64,000 nt of DNA from Silene latifolia (GCF_048544455.1 NC_133536.1:200759325-200823324); one strand, 5' to 3'; shown: positions 44,240 to 55,879, numbered from the stretch's first letter. The notes: a model not told the origin generated them from the sequence alone. Made by a program: numbers and translations.

Positions 44240-45453
44240 AACTTAAAGTTGATACACCACATATCACTAGGTCATTTGCAATACCTTATTCTGGAATAAA
44301 AACCTTCTAATACCTAGCTGCTTGGTAGGATTGTTCAGCCCCTTCTGTTCCAAAACCAAAGCTATCCATGATCAGGAGGTTTTGAATCAGGACATCCTTC
44401 CACCTACTCTGCTATAAGTCTGAACAGTACTTAACTGATTATCTTGCCTTACTCTAACAATCACTGGAGATGGAGTAATCTAGTTAGAGTTATGTATAGT
44501 AGAGCCCCCAAAAGGCTTCTCCACGGTTACTAGTTGGGGAACATTCATGGCAGCTGGAGTGCTTACCATAATAGGTTTTTTTTTGTCTCCATACCAGTTG
44601 TGGCTTAGGCATATTTGTCTTCTTCCTGCATTCCTCATTCCCTTACAGGCTGCACAGATTATAGGTTTCCATTCATACTTAACTAATATTCAGTTATCCT
44701 CTCCCTTTTCATCTTTGAACGAAATCTTATCAGGGAAATTGCTGATCAATCTGGACTTCAATCAAAAGGTGGACATCATATCCCTATCTGGTTTTTTTCC
44801 ATTGTAGGCCTATCACGCCTGACATATTAACCAATTAAGGTTGAAATTCTCTCGAGAATAGACTGTCCCCAATATTTTAACCTTAACCCACACAATCTCA
44901 CCCAACTTGGTACAACTTTCACATTCTCTTTAGTCAAGGAGAAGTGTTCAGTCCATGTTTTGACAACCATTGGTTTATTATCAAAAGGAGGGAATTCTTG
45001 TTGCAACACCATAGATTTACATTCCATTGTAGGGAAGCGAACAAGGAAAACTCCATTCGAAAGGAACAAGATCTTATCATACTTATAAATCCCCCAAATT
45101 CTCTTAATGAACCTGGTTAAAATTTCCCACGGAGAATTTCCCCCCAAAACATAGCAGATGACCGCAGTTGACCAGTACTCTATTTCAGGAGCGACATCCT
45201 CAATGGTAATTTGTACAGAACAAGGTCCATCAGGAGTAGGTGAAAGAGATTTTGTGTGTTTCTTACCAGAGACAGTTTTCCAGCTTTCCTCATCATCCAG
45301 ATGTTCCACACTCTCCTTCTCCAAGTCAGTATCCTGTTCCTCATCCAATTCTTCCACTTCTGGTTCTCTATAAACATCATCTTCCACGATCGAGTCCAAA
45401 TTGAGAAGGAACTATATCAGTGACATTCTTCGTGTTCTTCGCCTTACTTGAGC
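44240..45453 (-). pseudogene. L1 LINE ORF1 (DUF4283 type) and start of ORF2
   Basis: On the minus strand, frame 45399-44827 carries an acidic N-terminal stretch, then ICYVLGGNSPWEILTRFIKR, FLVRFPTMECKSMVL and a W.....V..WVRLCGL segment. This is the DUF4283 domain of plant L1 ORF1. A stop and frameshift follow. Then KYEWKPIICAACKGMRNAG marks the CCHC-4 region, although the knuckle is broken. Near 44340-44270 a frame reads GLNNPTKQLGIRRFLFQNKV, the start of an L1 APE endonuclease. The rest of ORF2 is missing, replaced by the boundary near 44171-44240. The 5' part lies beyond the Tat-like element at 59301-59570. Confidence 0.85.
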
Positions 45454-45458
45454 TTGGG

Positions 45459-46873
45459 TGATAAGTGCATATTTTATACATTTTAACCCCTTATATTAGT
45501 TTGATTTTACATATTATTTAGCACTTATCAAAGTGTTTTTAAGCTAATATTGTGTTTCTAGTGCAATTGCGTGTACAAGTGTGTTTTATAGGAAAATGAG
45601 CTAAATGAGCTAAAGTACTATAAAATGTGCCAACACTAGAAGCAAAGCTAAGTATGAGAGCAAGATTGGACTAAGTGTTGGAAGTGCATGGATTTTGCAT
45701 GAAGAAAGTGTTGGATCAAAATGAAAATGCAAGCAAGGTCAATATGCAAGTCAAGCCCAAATTCAAAGTCCAAATTATGGTGGAAAATATTGGATGCTAA
45801 GAAGAGCTTAGGATGCTTGAAAATTATTAAGATGCTCACCTTAATGCTCTTAATCACACCATTAAACAAGGGATTAATGGCTCACATGGGATTCTCTAGG
45901 CAATTACTCAAGAAATTAAGAGAAAATATTTGGGGTTGATCCCTTGTATTTGTTCTAAGTTTCACCCCTTATTTCCTATATAAAGGGTGTAAACTTCAAC
46001 CTTTTTTACTACACACCATCTATTCTTACACACTTTTACATATTATTCTCTTTAAATTTAGTAGTTAGTTTAGATTAGCTCTTAGTTTAGTTTAGTTTAG
46101 ATTTACTTTATGTTATTTACATTTCCTATTTATATTACAAGTTATAAAACAATTTATATTTGCAAGTTAATTATATTACAAGTATTGTTCTTCCATTACT
46201 AGTCCATTTCCATTCAAGGTAATTCTATCTTTATTTTAATTATGTTATTTATCATTTCATTTAGCATTAGTTTAGTTTATATTTTCACAATGTTAGAGTT
46301 GTTGCATTTGTCTAAGGAGTAAGGGAAACCATGCACGATTAAGTAATATATAAATGTCAAAATGAGGTTAAGTTAATATTGATAAATTGTTTCTCACATG
46401 TTTGCAACATCACGTTTAATCTTTGTTTAAAGGCCTTATTCATTGATTAAGTTTCTTCATTCGTTCTAAAAGTCGAGAGGCATGGAATTGAATTAGACTA
46501 AACATGTGTAGTAGGACGACCTAGTCATGGACGAGAGTTTCTCTAGGACCCGGTCTATGGTTGACACTAATATCGTAAGGTGGGTGTCTTTAAGCCTAAA
46601 CAATTGACAATATTATTATTACCAAGTTTAACATAATCATATATTTACGTAATTGGCATGTGTGACCCGACCTCCCTAGACATTTTATTTATTATTGTTT
46701 TATTACATCAAACCAATCAACCAAAGCAAACGTTAATCTACCAAGGTAAAATTCAATACATAACAACTAAATTATAAACTCCCGTCTCCTTTGGGTTCGA
46801 CTCCTAAGTACTACATTAATTTGTTACCTAGGGTATAAATATTATCTATGCATAGGTGTCCGATAGCCTATCA
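45459..46873 (+). repeat. Tat-like 5' LTR (1415 bp)
   Basis: Begins TGATAAGTGCATATTTTA and ends CCGATAGCCTATCA. TATA-like TATATAAAGG lies near 45977. Confidence 0.95.
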
Positions 46874-48203
46874 AATTTTGGCGCCGTTGCCGGGGAGACG
46901 GTTTTGGTTGCTAATTAGTTGTTGAATTTTATCTTTTTATTTTGTCTCGAGGAACACTTGTTCCTTGAGATTCATCTCACTATTTTCTTGTAGTTTTAGC
47001 GCCTATTTTGTAAGTAATAAATCTTGGCCTTACATAATAAGTTACGAATTCATCCCACAACTCCAAGATGAGCTTTTTCCTGACTATCTTGACCGATTCT
47101 ACTACTTTTGCGATAGTCTCATCTCCTTTGGACATGTCCTTGATGGGGATTACTTGGGTCATTTCGTGCTTGGCGGCATGGATTCCGATACCCGTGGATT
47201 GGCTCTAAAATTGAGTAATGGGAATCTCTACAATATGATTGGGCCGGAACTTTGGAATTTCTTAAATTTCATGGCTTCCGAATGTCGGGAATTAGCATGC
47301 CAATTCCATTATTGGTGTATCGAAGAGGAGCTTAAAGTGTTACAGGCTCATTTGGGAAAAAATTCTCAAGAGAAACCGAGACGACGTGAGCCTATCTTCT
47401 CTCATTTTGCTTTTTCACCTCCCCAATGTGAGTCTTTTCAATCTAATGATTTTGATTTATTGGATGATGATGATGGTCCGATTTTATCTTTTAAAATCCC
47501 CCCTAGTGTCATTCAAATAGAAAATGTAGAGACTCATGTTGATGACATTAACCCCATAGTAGATAAGTCACCTTCTACAAATGAATTTGTCGAGATTCCT
47601 TGTGATTCTAATGAGGTATTTCCCGAGTCTTTTGACCCGCTTGACAATCCATTTGTAGAGGATGTTGTTGATCTATTCGAGAAAGATAGAGGGATAAACA
47701 ATTTTGATATGGAAATTAAGTGGGATATCACTAGTAGAAAAAGTCCTATTGACATCGCCACAAAGACATCGGTTTTAGTTGAAACGATGTAAATGTTTAT
47801 AAATAACATCGGTTCTTACAAAAACCGATGTAAAATGTGTGTAGTTTTTTCCCCTTTACATCGGTTTGAAAACAAAAACGATGTTAATTATTTTTTAATT
47901 ATTATTTACATCAGTTGTTAACATAACCGATGTTAATTTTTTTTTAAGTTGCATCGGTTTCAATAAAACCGATGTTAAGCTATTAAGATGATATATACAA
48001 TACATCGGTTAGTTACTCATTTATGAACCGATGTCTATCTAAACCAATTTTTATAGACACCAGGTATTATAATATCCGAGGTCTGCCTAATTCACCAAAT
48101 TAGGTTTAAAACCGCCTCTCACCAGTCACCCTTATGCCTCTAACTGAGAAGATCGTCATTCTCAGCGCTCATACAGTGCCGCTACTCTCACGACCGATGC
48201 ACC

Positions 48204-48413
48204 ACCACTGATCCTCAAGTCCGACCACCACAAAATCAACCATGACTACAAGGTTTCCTTTTCACATGTTCTTTTTTACCCCTTATTTTTCGCTTCTCTA
48301 GGTTTTATTTTTATATCCAAGTAAATTATGTTGTCTATTTTTAGGATTTGGATGTGGCTATTGTTAAGGCTAAGAATCACATCGAGGTTCCAGCGAAAGA
48401 GCGACATATGAGG
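48204..48413 (+). pseudogene. Captured clathrin-assembly (ANTH/AP180) gene fragment
   Basis: An exon end reading KINHDYK stops at 48252 with a GT donor. After a 92-bp intron, an exon from 48345 reads DLDVAIVKAKNHIEVPAKER and HMR. Plant AP180-type clathrin assembly proteins have (N)SDYKDLDVAIVKATNHVE.P.KERH at this place in the ANTH domain, which binds phosphoinositides at the plasma membrane. The exon junction position after DYK also fits the family as I know it. Only about 35 codons are kept, so this is a captured piece, not a gene. Confidence 0.75.
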
Positions 48414-49816
48414 GTTGATTTGTTGGTTTGATATTGTTTTTTGGCAATATTAACTTTTAAGTTGTTATATGTTGATGCGGTTGGTCGTCGGTTGCAAAAA
48501 CTCGTAATTGGACAGTATACTTTGTTGTTTCTGCATTTCCATTTCCATTTCTAGCATTTTAGTTTTAAGTATCATTGATTTTTGTCTCTAATTAGAGGAT
48601 TTTCAATTCCGCTGTATTGTTGTTTGCTGCTTCTTTTAAGGATATCTTCTCCTTAAATTTTTACTTGCCTTTCTTCTCATGCATAAGTTTAAGGCAATTT
48701 TTAACTTATGTAAACCAACCCTAGATTCAAAATTGTAACAACCGCCAGGACAATGCAAGCATGTTTATATAAAGCCAATATTTTGATTTCTCTCAATGCT
48801 AGTAAGCTAATTACAAATAGCTATTCTTTTTACCATATTGGTTCCACTTTCATGATTTAAGAACGGGATGCGTCATTCCGGGTATGCTTTCCTGGTGAAT
48901 TTTGCTAAGTTGGGGTTAGGCGAGGACTAGAGTACTAGACCGTCTCATATTACAAATAGTGTGAGACATTCCATCTAAGTGTAAAATCAAATAAAAATAA
49001 AGATAAACTAACTGTAAATGGGAGGTCGTCTCATAAAAAAATTAATTTGTGTTGTAGTTTTAGGCCTGGTTTGATTTTACAATTGTGAACTTTGCGATTG
49101 AGGATGGAAATTCGTTAACTTAAAAATTTTTGTGCTTCATAGGTTGATTGAAAGGCTGGCACAGATTTATTGATCCATTTTTCATCTTTTTTTCTTTGTT
49201 TAGGTTAACCAAAATCACTGATAATATGAGCTTGCACATACATCTTTCTTAACCATTGTTTGCAGTGAAATTAAAACATCTTTTCGATGAAATTTAAACG
49301 TCTTCTCTCTGAATTTAGCTCATTTAGGAGATATCATCTCATCTCCACAACACATGCCTATTATAGTTGGTGAAACTTGTTTCTATATTACCTGCACTGG
49401 CCATTTATTTCATGTTTTATTAATCATCCTGTCATGCTACTGTAAAGCCAAGGTTATATTTCTAGATAGGTGTGTTGCGTTTAGTCATTCATGCGTAATG
49501 TTACCTATGTATGTGCCATGTAGATGTAGGTAGGCTCAATGGTGGAGCTGGACCTGGCCATTTATCAAATCTCTCTCATTTTACTTGCCTTCTGGAAGGT
49601 TAGTTTGAGTTATATAGAGATTTAAATGCGGCTTCTTGGTAGCCATTATAAATTTATTGCCTATGTAATTGACTTACATGGAACAAACTGGTAGGAAAGC
49701 ATGGTAGAGATAGTAGACATTCAGGTGGCCAATGAAATATACGTATCACATGAACGTAATACTTGATACATAAAACTTAGCGTGGGTCTAATTTTAATTT
49801 GAATTATTTGTGCAGG

Positions 49817-49892
49817 CCAGATTCCACGGAAGAATTTGTGACAGACACTTAGTTTCCAAGTTGCCAATCCGTTGTCCACGACTAGTTGTAGG
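49817..49892 (+). other. Possible third captured exon
   Basis: GTGCAG precedes and GTAAAA follows a stretch open in one frame (ARFHGRICDRHLVSKLPIRC...). The splice-like borders and open frame are suggestive only. I do not recognise the peptide. Confidence 0.25.
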
Positions 49893-50098
49893 TAAAAAGT
49901 TTTTACCCTTATTCCTATGTTTTAAAGTATTTTTTTTATTTAATTTAGGGTTAGGTGAAGATTAGGAATTAATTTAGAGTATCTTTTGGAGTCTCAGTAG
50001 ATGGTAGATGCAGGTAGTTTTTGATTACAGGCCATTGTTTTATTTGGATTAAATGCGATTTAATGGATGAGTTTATAACCCTGATGGGTCTGCTTCAG

Positions 50099-50778
50099 GT
50101 GTTTGGGATCCTTTCAATGTCGAATCTCTTATTCGCTACTCGGCTGAAAAGGGTTATCCTGCTCATGGCTGGGGGCTAGGTATACTCGTTTATCCAATCA
50201 ATTTCCTAGATTCGACTCCATTTTTTAGTCATTTTGGGAAATTCTTAGTTCGGATTGGGTCATTTCCACATCAACGGTATGGTTTTAGTCAATCGGGTTT
50301 GATCTCGGTCAATCTTGTATACAGAAAGTTCAAGCAAAGTAACTGTTAAATGGTTTTGGTTCATATACGCGTCAGATAGTTTTTAACTTTCGGGTCAGTC
50401 TTGCCATGTCAATTGGGTACCATCCCAACAACATACCTGCCATCTTCTATATTCACTTTGTTTGGTTTGCAGGAAATGAGTTGTGTGTCAGTGGAGTAGG
50501 AACAACAGTTGCAGCAACTCAGTATGCTAGTGATTTAAGTAGTCTAAATCACAGGCTGAAAGGGATATATTATAAAGACAGTGAATATAAGCTTCTGATG
50601 ATAGCTCCTGGAGGTTTCTTTGACACAAACTGGTTTTTAGAATTTCTAAGCAAAGCACAAAACAATAATCTGGATGTTATTACGCACCATATTTACAATC
50701 TTGGACCAGGTATAGTCGTTTTCAATTATTCATGTGCTCTTAGGAGTAGATCCACACTTAATAGAAAGTATTCTCAAC
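50099..50778 (+). pseudogene. Captured heparanase-like (GH79) gene fragment
   Basis: Exon A (50099-50179) reads VWDPFNVESLIRYSAEKGYP and ends GWGL. A GT-AG intron (50180-50472) follows. Exon B (50473-50709) reads GNELCVSGVG, QYASDLSSL, MIAPGGFFDTNWFLEFLSKA and ITHHIYNLGPG. Then a 34-bp GT...AG gap, too short for a normal plant intron, and exon C (50744-50778) reads VDPHLIESILN. This matches plant heparanase-like proteins (AtGUS type, GH79), including the GNE catalytic acid/base region. The upstream and downstream thirds are absent. Splice phases are preserved, so the DNA came from a genomic copy and not a cDNA. Confidence 0.9.
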
Positions 50779-50831
50779 TGCCTCCCCATCATGAATTGAT
50801 GGGTTGAGAATACTTTCTATTAGGTGTGGAT
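50750..50831 (+). repeat. Inverted duplication of the captured GH79 exon (hairpin)
   Basis: Left arm 50750-50778 (ATCCACACTTAATAGAAAGT...) pairs with right arm 50803-50831 over 29 positions with one G-T wobble. The 24-base loop contains CCATCA/TGATGG and can extend the stem. The left arm codes the heparanase exon C, so the right arm is its antisense copy. Confidence 0.95.
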
Positions 50832-51161
50832 GTATGATATTACCGTACATTACGCATCATCGGAGGACGACATAGAAAAGGTATCTTGATCTATTGTGTC
50901 GAACTGTTTTTTTTTCTCCAAACACTGAACCTTAAAATTTGTAGTGTGTAGTGCGTAGTGCGGCTAGCTCAGTATTATGTAATAACGCCCTTTGAATTTT
51001 TATGTATAGATATTGTTTGTATTTTTTAAGTGTACCTCTTCCTAATCCTAATCATAATCCTTGCTCTTTTATGTAGTGTGTTTCAGGTACGAAAATGACA
51101 ATTGAACAAATGAACGAGGTTCGAGAGCTTTGGTCGCTTTATTGCGGAGAGAACGTCTAGT
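50832..51161 (+). pseudogene. Possible Ulp1-like protease tail of CACTA origin
   Basis: YYRTLRIIGGRHRK ends at a GTATC donor near 50881. After an AG near 51087, TKMTIEQMNEVRELWSLYCG ends at a TAG near 51160. The E.NEVRE.W ending resembles the C-terminus of Ulp1-type proteins often carried by plant CACTA elements. Similarity is short. Confidence 0.3.
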
Positions 51162-51796
51162 GTATGTATGGTCTAGATTTCTAGAAATTGTAATTGAAAA
51201 CACACATTTTGTGTCGTAGGAGGGTGTAGTATAGTGTCTTAGACTACTTTTAATGCATGAATGCCTAGTAAAAGCTTGTAGTGTACGTTTTAAACTACTT
51301 TGAATGGACGGAATTGTATACGCTATGATATTTTTTTTGGCATAATAAATACTCCCTCCCAGTCGTTATAATGTTCCCTCTTTCCTGAAACGGATTATTC
51401 AGGTAATGTTCCCCTTTCCTTTTTTAGTAACTTTTTCATCTATACAATTACCATTCTATCCTTACTTCTTTCTTTCTTATTTTTACAATTTATACCTACA
51501 CTTTATTTCCTAACCCAAACACTAACCCACCTTATTAACCCACCCAATTAACACTAATACTAACCCATTAACTAATCCAACCCATTTATCCCTAACCCTA
51601 ATTGTACCCGCCATATTTAAGGCCCTAATCACCTAAACCCTAATCTCACCCTCTCTCTCTTCCGCCACTCTCTTCCGCCACTCTCTTTTCCCTTTCTCTA
51701 TCTACTTCTCTGTCAATCTCCATTAAAATCCTTCGTTTCTCATCTTTTATCCTCCCTTCTGATCTACAATTAAAATCGTCTCTCAATAATTCAATA

Positions 51797-52382
51797 TGTC
51801 AATGGATTTTTATCTAAATCGCCATAAATTTGAATTTTTTTTTTCAACTGTGCTCCAGATCTGAGGTATGTTGATGATGATTTTGATGACGGTCCTTGTT
51901 TGTTCAACAACTCCGTTGATGTTGTTGAGATTGATGATGATTGTGGGGGTCAGAAGAGGAAGACTGAGTTTGAGAAAGGGAGGGAAGTGATGGCATTCTT
52001 TATGAGTGTTGATGTTGAGAGAAGGATGAAGATTTTGAGGGAAATGCGTGAAAGCCCGGAGTACCGTCGTTTGGTTTTGACTCAGATGGCGAAAATTGAT
52101 CCTATGTTTGCCATTGAAAGTGAAGATGACGAGGGCGTGAAGGGAGATGAAGTCATGCATGAGGATTTTGTTGATGTTGGTGGTTACAGTCAACCCATTT
52201 TCGACTCTTGTGATGTTGTTCCTGACACCTATGGGGAACTTGATACGTCTGTCCCTGATTCTCAGTTTTCGAGTATGTTTCTGCCTGATTTGGAAGGCGA
52301 ATACGATGGGAGATCTAATTTTATCACTCATTCTTCTCCTGATTTATTGTTTTTATCTTTTAAATTTGGTTTAATGGACTAA
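51797..52382 (+). CDS. Unrecognised acidic ORF inside the mariner element
   Basis: The frame from about 51845 (APDLRYVDDDFDDGPCLFNN) is open to TAA at 52381. It contains KRKTEFEKGREVMAFFMSVD and RRMKILREMRESPEYRRLVL, then KIDPMFAIESEDDEGVKGDE and an acidic serine-rich tail. An ATG at 51797 (MSMDFYLNRHKFEF) lies just upstream but is out of frame by one at a T10 run. Before it are CT-rich tracts (51640-51780) resembling a plant 5' UTR. It is convergent with the transposase. No known domain. It could be an accessory protein or a captured host exon; the start at 51900 or later would not need the frameshift. Confidence 0.4.
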
Positions 52383-52823
52383 TGATGTTAATAAACTGTT
52401 ATGGATTAGATTAACTCCTTTTTTTCGATGCTCAATGATAATTTGAGAGCTAAATGATGACAATCCATGCATTACGCCACCATAAGAAATTGTGATGCAG
52501 GCTATGCATGGATTGTGATCTGTGGTTATCTTAACTTGAAACTCAATGATGTTGAAGTTTTACTGCCATAGCACATTTGCCATTTAACTACTTCAGTTTA
52601 CATCAACTGCCCGAAAGGATTTAAAAACTTGTGCAAAGTTCAAAAGGGTACATAAATTGCATGTCTGCATACATCCTGTTTTTCTCGCTCTACATGCTTG
52701 TACTCTGATTGCATTCATTTGTTGTCTTCAAAAAGTTGACTTGCCGATTCGATTTATCATTCCTTGTTGTTTACTCTGAATGCATTCATCTGCCTATCTT
52801 CAAAAAGCTGAGTATTTTGTCCT

Positions 52824-54281
52824 TCAGTCTATCATTCTTGGTTCTGCACTAATGTTCCCTTCATTTACAATAATATTACCAACAACTTCAGTTTGGCCTG
52901 TTGGGTCATTACTGCAACCTGCATGCTCTGTTAGTTCCAAATCATTTTCTGCACTATTAATTTCATCTACCAGTTCACTTATACTACTTGCATGACCAAG
53001 ATTTGTTACATATTGTATGCAATTTTTCACCAGTTCTGTGTTAGCAGTTAGATATTCAGGTAATAAACCTTGTGCTGCTAGTTTTGATTTGTGCATATGA
53101 GGTATAGGATAGTCAATCCCACCTTTGAGTTGCATTATCTCTATCATACATGCCTGCAAAGTAATGAACACATAGTTAAGTTTAATTGCTTCTAACTGTT
53201 CATAAGCTTGCATAACATTGTCAACAAGTTGCTGGAGTGTGTTTGCTTTTTCCTTTTGCTGAAGTGCCTGAATGGCTCTGAAAAACCCCAAATCAAGAAC
53301 ATTTAAGTCTGGAGAATTTGGAGGCTGACAAGTTAGTTGAATGTTCCACCCATCTTCATTAGCATGCCTTCTAAAATCTTCATCCATGTTAGTTATATGG
53401 GGTCTTGCATTATCTCTTGCAGTATCGTAACATTCTTACTAGTATTATCCTGCCATTTAGCCTTAATAGCAAAAAAGACATTAGAAATCAACATTTCTTT
53501 TGTTACTTTCTTAGTTATTGACTCTATATTCTTTGTTTCTAATGTGCTGCAGCTGTTTTTTGATTTCCTCTTAGTGGGTACCTCCATTACAAATGGCCAT
53601 ATACCAATTTTGCCATCACAAATTACTTCTTTATTTTCACCATATTTAGGTCTTGATACCGCACACATAAACATAACCTTAGTTATGAATCTTTTTGATT
53701 GGGTACATCTAAAAGGTCTCCTTTCTTTTTTTTCCTACATAAAACCTTTGACTTGGTTTTGTAATAAAAAACCATTTTTCATCTATGTGAATCACATTAC
53801 TTTGATCCTTGAAAATAAACTGTTTTGTGTGTTTATCATAATGAAGGTGTGAAAGACAATAAATTAATCGTTCAAGTTTGTTCTTATCTGATAAAAGAGG
53901 CTTGATTGCATTTGTATGTGAATCTATGAGATTTGCCTTGACCCATCTGCTGACTGTTGATTGACTAACACCCATCCCTTTGCTTACTCCTTCCTGAGTT
54001 GTCCTCTTTAGTAACTCAATGCTCTCTAGTTTGTTCGTGTCAAACACCTTTCTTTTTGGCATTTGTCTTCCTTTGAGCTTGTTATTTACAATGATCCCAT
54101 GACCTGCTGCATGTTGCATCTTAGCCTGTTTCCAAAGTTTGGTAACTGTTTTTCTGCATACGCCAAACTGTGCTGCAACTTCATTCATTGCCCCATGTTT
54201 TAGTTTTCCATCATTGGTTTTTTCTAGTAAAAGATGACAGATTCTTTCTCTTTCCAAGTTATCTAGATTTGGTTTTTTCAT
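52824..54281 (-). pseudogene. Mariner-like transposase, two frameshifts
   Basis: ATG at 54281. The N-terminal helix-turn-helix region (MNEVAAQFGVCRKTVTKLWK and GVSQSTVSRWVKANL) binds terminal repeats. The catalytic core begins NVIHIDEKWFFITKP (first Asp). A one-base insertion in an A run near 53730 shifts to MFMCAVSRPKY and GKIGIWPFVMEVPT. A two-base GA insertion near 53417 falls just at the second catalytic motif (normally QDNARPH). The last part (LTCQPPNSPDLNVLDLGFF) holds the third Asp of the DD39D triad. About 480 residues if undisturbed, near the usual length for the family. The remainder is well preserved, so inactivation may be recent. Confidence 0.92.
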
Positions 54282-55879
54282 TTTTTGCAGTCTTTATTGA
54301 GAATTTAGTGAGAATGTTTTTTGTTAGAAAGGATTGTTTTGGCTCTACACAAATAAATGAGGCAAAATGATCTCAGCCTCTCCAATTATATACCCATAAA
54401 CTTTGCACACTGTTTTAGACTAAATTTGGGCGCAAAACTGAAATGTTTGTGATATTTGGCTCCTAATTTGAATTTGGTGCCAAATTTTCATATGTGAGGC
54501 AACTTGCTTTGATGGATTAAGACTTTGACACTTTGATTTTTGGTTCAAGGACAACCTAATTGCCTGCCAAGATAGGAGAAATCCATACTGATTACTGAAG
54601 TCCTTTGATCACCTACTTCTCGTCTTTTTTTTTTTTAAAAAAAAATTTCTGTATTTTGTTTAGTAATCAGGTACTAATCATGTGTAATTTGATTTTATTA
54701 ATACTGTACGTAGTATTATTGGTAAACGGAGGCATGTCTCCGTATGTAATGGTTGTTAAACAACCAAGTTTTGTACTATAATTAGCTATAATCAGTTGTT
54801 AGTCTTAATATAGATAAGACGGTTTAGCAATTTAATTAAGCATGTGCAGTTTTGTGTTAACCTTTTGGAGGGAACAATTACCAAAGATCATTACATTATT
54901 TAACTACTAACTATTCTTCTCTCTCTCCTACCAACAAACCTCACCTTTGTCCTTTATTCTTTTATATTCACTTTTCTTAAGTATCGTGCCATTACCAAAG
55001 GGGAACATTATGACGACTGGGAGGGAGTATATAGTTGTGTTTGAATTGTTGGAAGGAATGAGATGCAGGGTGTAAAAATTCACAAATAGGTTATGAGTAA
55101 CTCGTCATTTGCGAACCTGAAACATACTACATTAGTTTCATACTACATCAGTTTCAGACCAAAATCGATGTAATTGAGATCAAAACCGATGTCATTGAGA
55201 CCAAAACCGATGTAGAATAGTGTAGTATAGGATTGTCATTTACTTTACATCAGTTTCAGATCAAAACCGGTGTAATTGAGACACTATTAACATCGCTTTT
55301 CACCTATAATTGATGTTAATAATATACTATTTACTTCGGTTTTAGACCAAAAACGATGTAATTGAAACACAATAACATCGGTTTTCACCTATAACCGATG
55401 TTAATTCTATACTATTTACATCGGTTCTAAAACCGATGTTAAGGTAAAAATGCTAAATACGTCGCCCCCAGAAACATCGCCACAAAAGCGATGTAAATGG
55501 GGTAAAATAACCGATGTCAATGAGACTTTTTCTACTAGTGGATGAACCCCCTATTTTTGATGACCCTCTCCTCTTTTATTCTTTATGCCACCCATTTGAG
55601 ACCATATATGATTATAATTTGTGTTCTAACGATTTATTTTATGGTCTTAAGCATGATGTTCCATCTCTTGCTGACGAGTGGATTGATACGGTGGTAATAT
55701 TTGAAGTCTCTCTTGCGCCCATCGATAAGATTTATAAATTTTTACCCTTGATCTTTCATGTTTTAATCTTATCAATTGCGTACATATGTTTTCATGTTGC
55801 TCATGCACAGGTATATGATTTACTTCTAAGGGCATTGACGAGCTTTTTAGAGGATGATGGAGGATTCATTAGAAAATAA

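Larger units (their letters stand above)
51352..55027 (-). mobile_element. Full-length plant mariner-like element
   Basis: Termini CTCCCTCCCAGTCGTTATAA (left) and the reverse complement of GGGAACATTATGACGACTGG plus GAGGGAG (right) form inverted repeats of about 27 bp with one mismatch, flanked by TA. Size (3676 bp) and transposase type fit Vulmar/Soymar-like plant MLEs. It carries a frameshifted transposase on the minus strand and a separate ORF on the plus strand. Confidence 0.93.
47729..55540 (+). mobile_element. Pack-CACTA element carrying host gene fragments
   Basis: Termini CACTAGTAGAAAAAGTC and GACTTTTTCTACTAGTG are perfect inverted repeats starting CACTA. Subterminal regions (47750-48040 and 55140-55520) are packed with ACATCGGTTTT/AACCGATGT repeats in both orientations. 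The flanks fit a GAT TSD (47724-47726 and 55541-55543) with two extra bases AT on the left. Cargo in plus orientation is an ANTH gene fragment, a GH79 gene fragment and a possible Ulp1-like tail. No CACTA transposase was seen, so it is nonautonomous. A mariner-like element (51352-55027) is inserted near the right end. Confidence 0.9.
46965..55879 (+). pseudogene. Gag-like ORF of the Tat-like element, split by CACTA
   Basis: The first part (46965-47726) contains ELFPDYLDRFYYFCDSLISF, LGHFVLGGMDSDTRGLAL, a helical gag-like core and an acidic tail. The second part is 55541-55879 (DEPPIFDDPLLFYSL, SLADEWIDTVVIFEV). The codon GAT before the CACTA element equals the GAT after it. Removing the insert and one GAT joins the two parts in the same frame. 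This gag-like protein with a long acidic tail and no protease or RT is typical of nonautonomous Tat/Athila derivatives. The true start is uncertain. Confidence 0.75.

Noticed and set aside
45721..45939. ORF repeated at 58140-58358
   Set aside because: Identical because both lie in the two LTRs of the Tat-like element; LTR sequence, not a gene pair.
50406..50807. Reading the whole ORF as an intact heparanase gene
   Set aside because: The ORF start lies in an intron, a real splice acceptor sits at 50471-50472, and only the middle of the GH79 domain is present inside a CACTA element.
53337..53852. Long plus-strand ORF opposite the mariner transposase
   Set aside because: Antisense shadow of the transposase; the minus-strand reading shows HTH and DD39D motifs.
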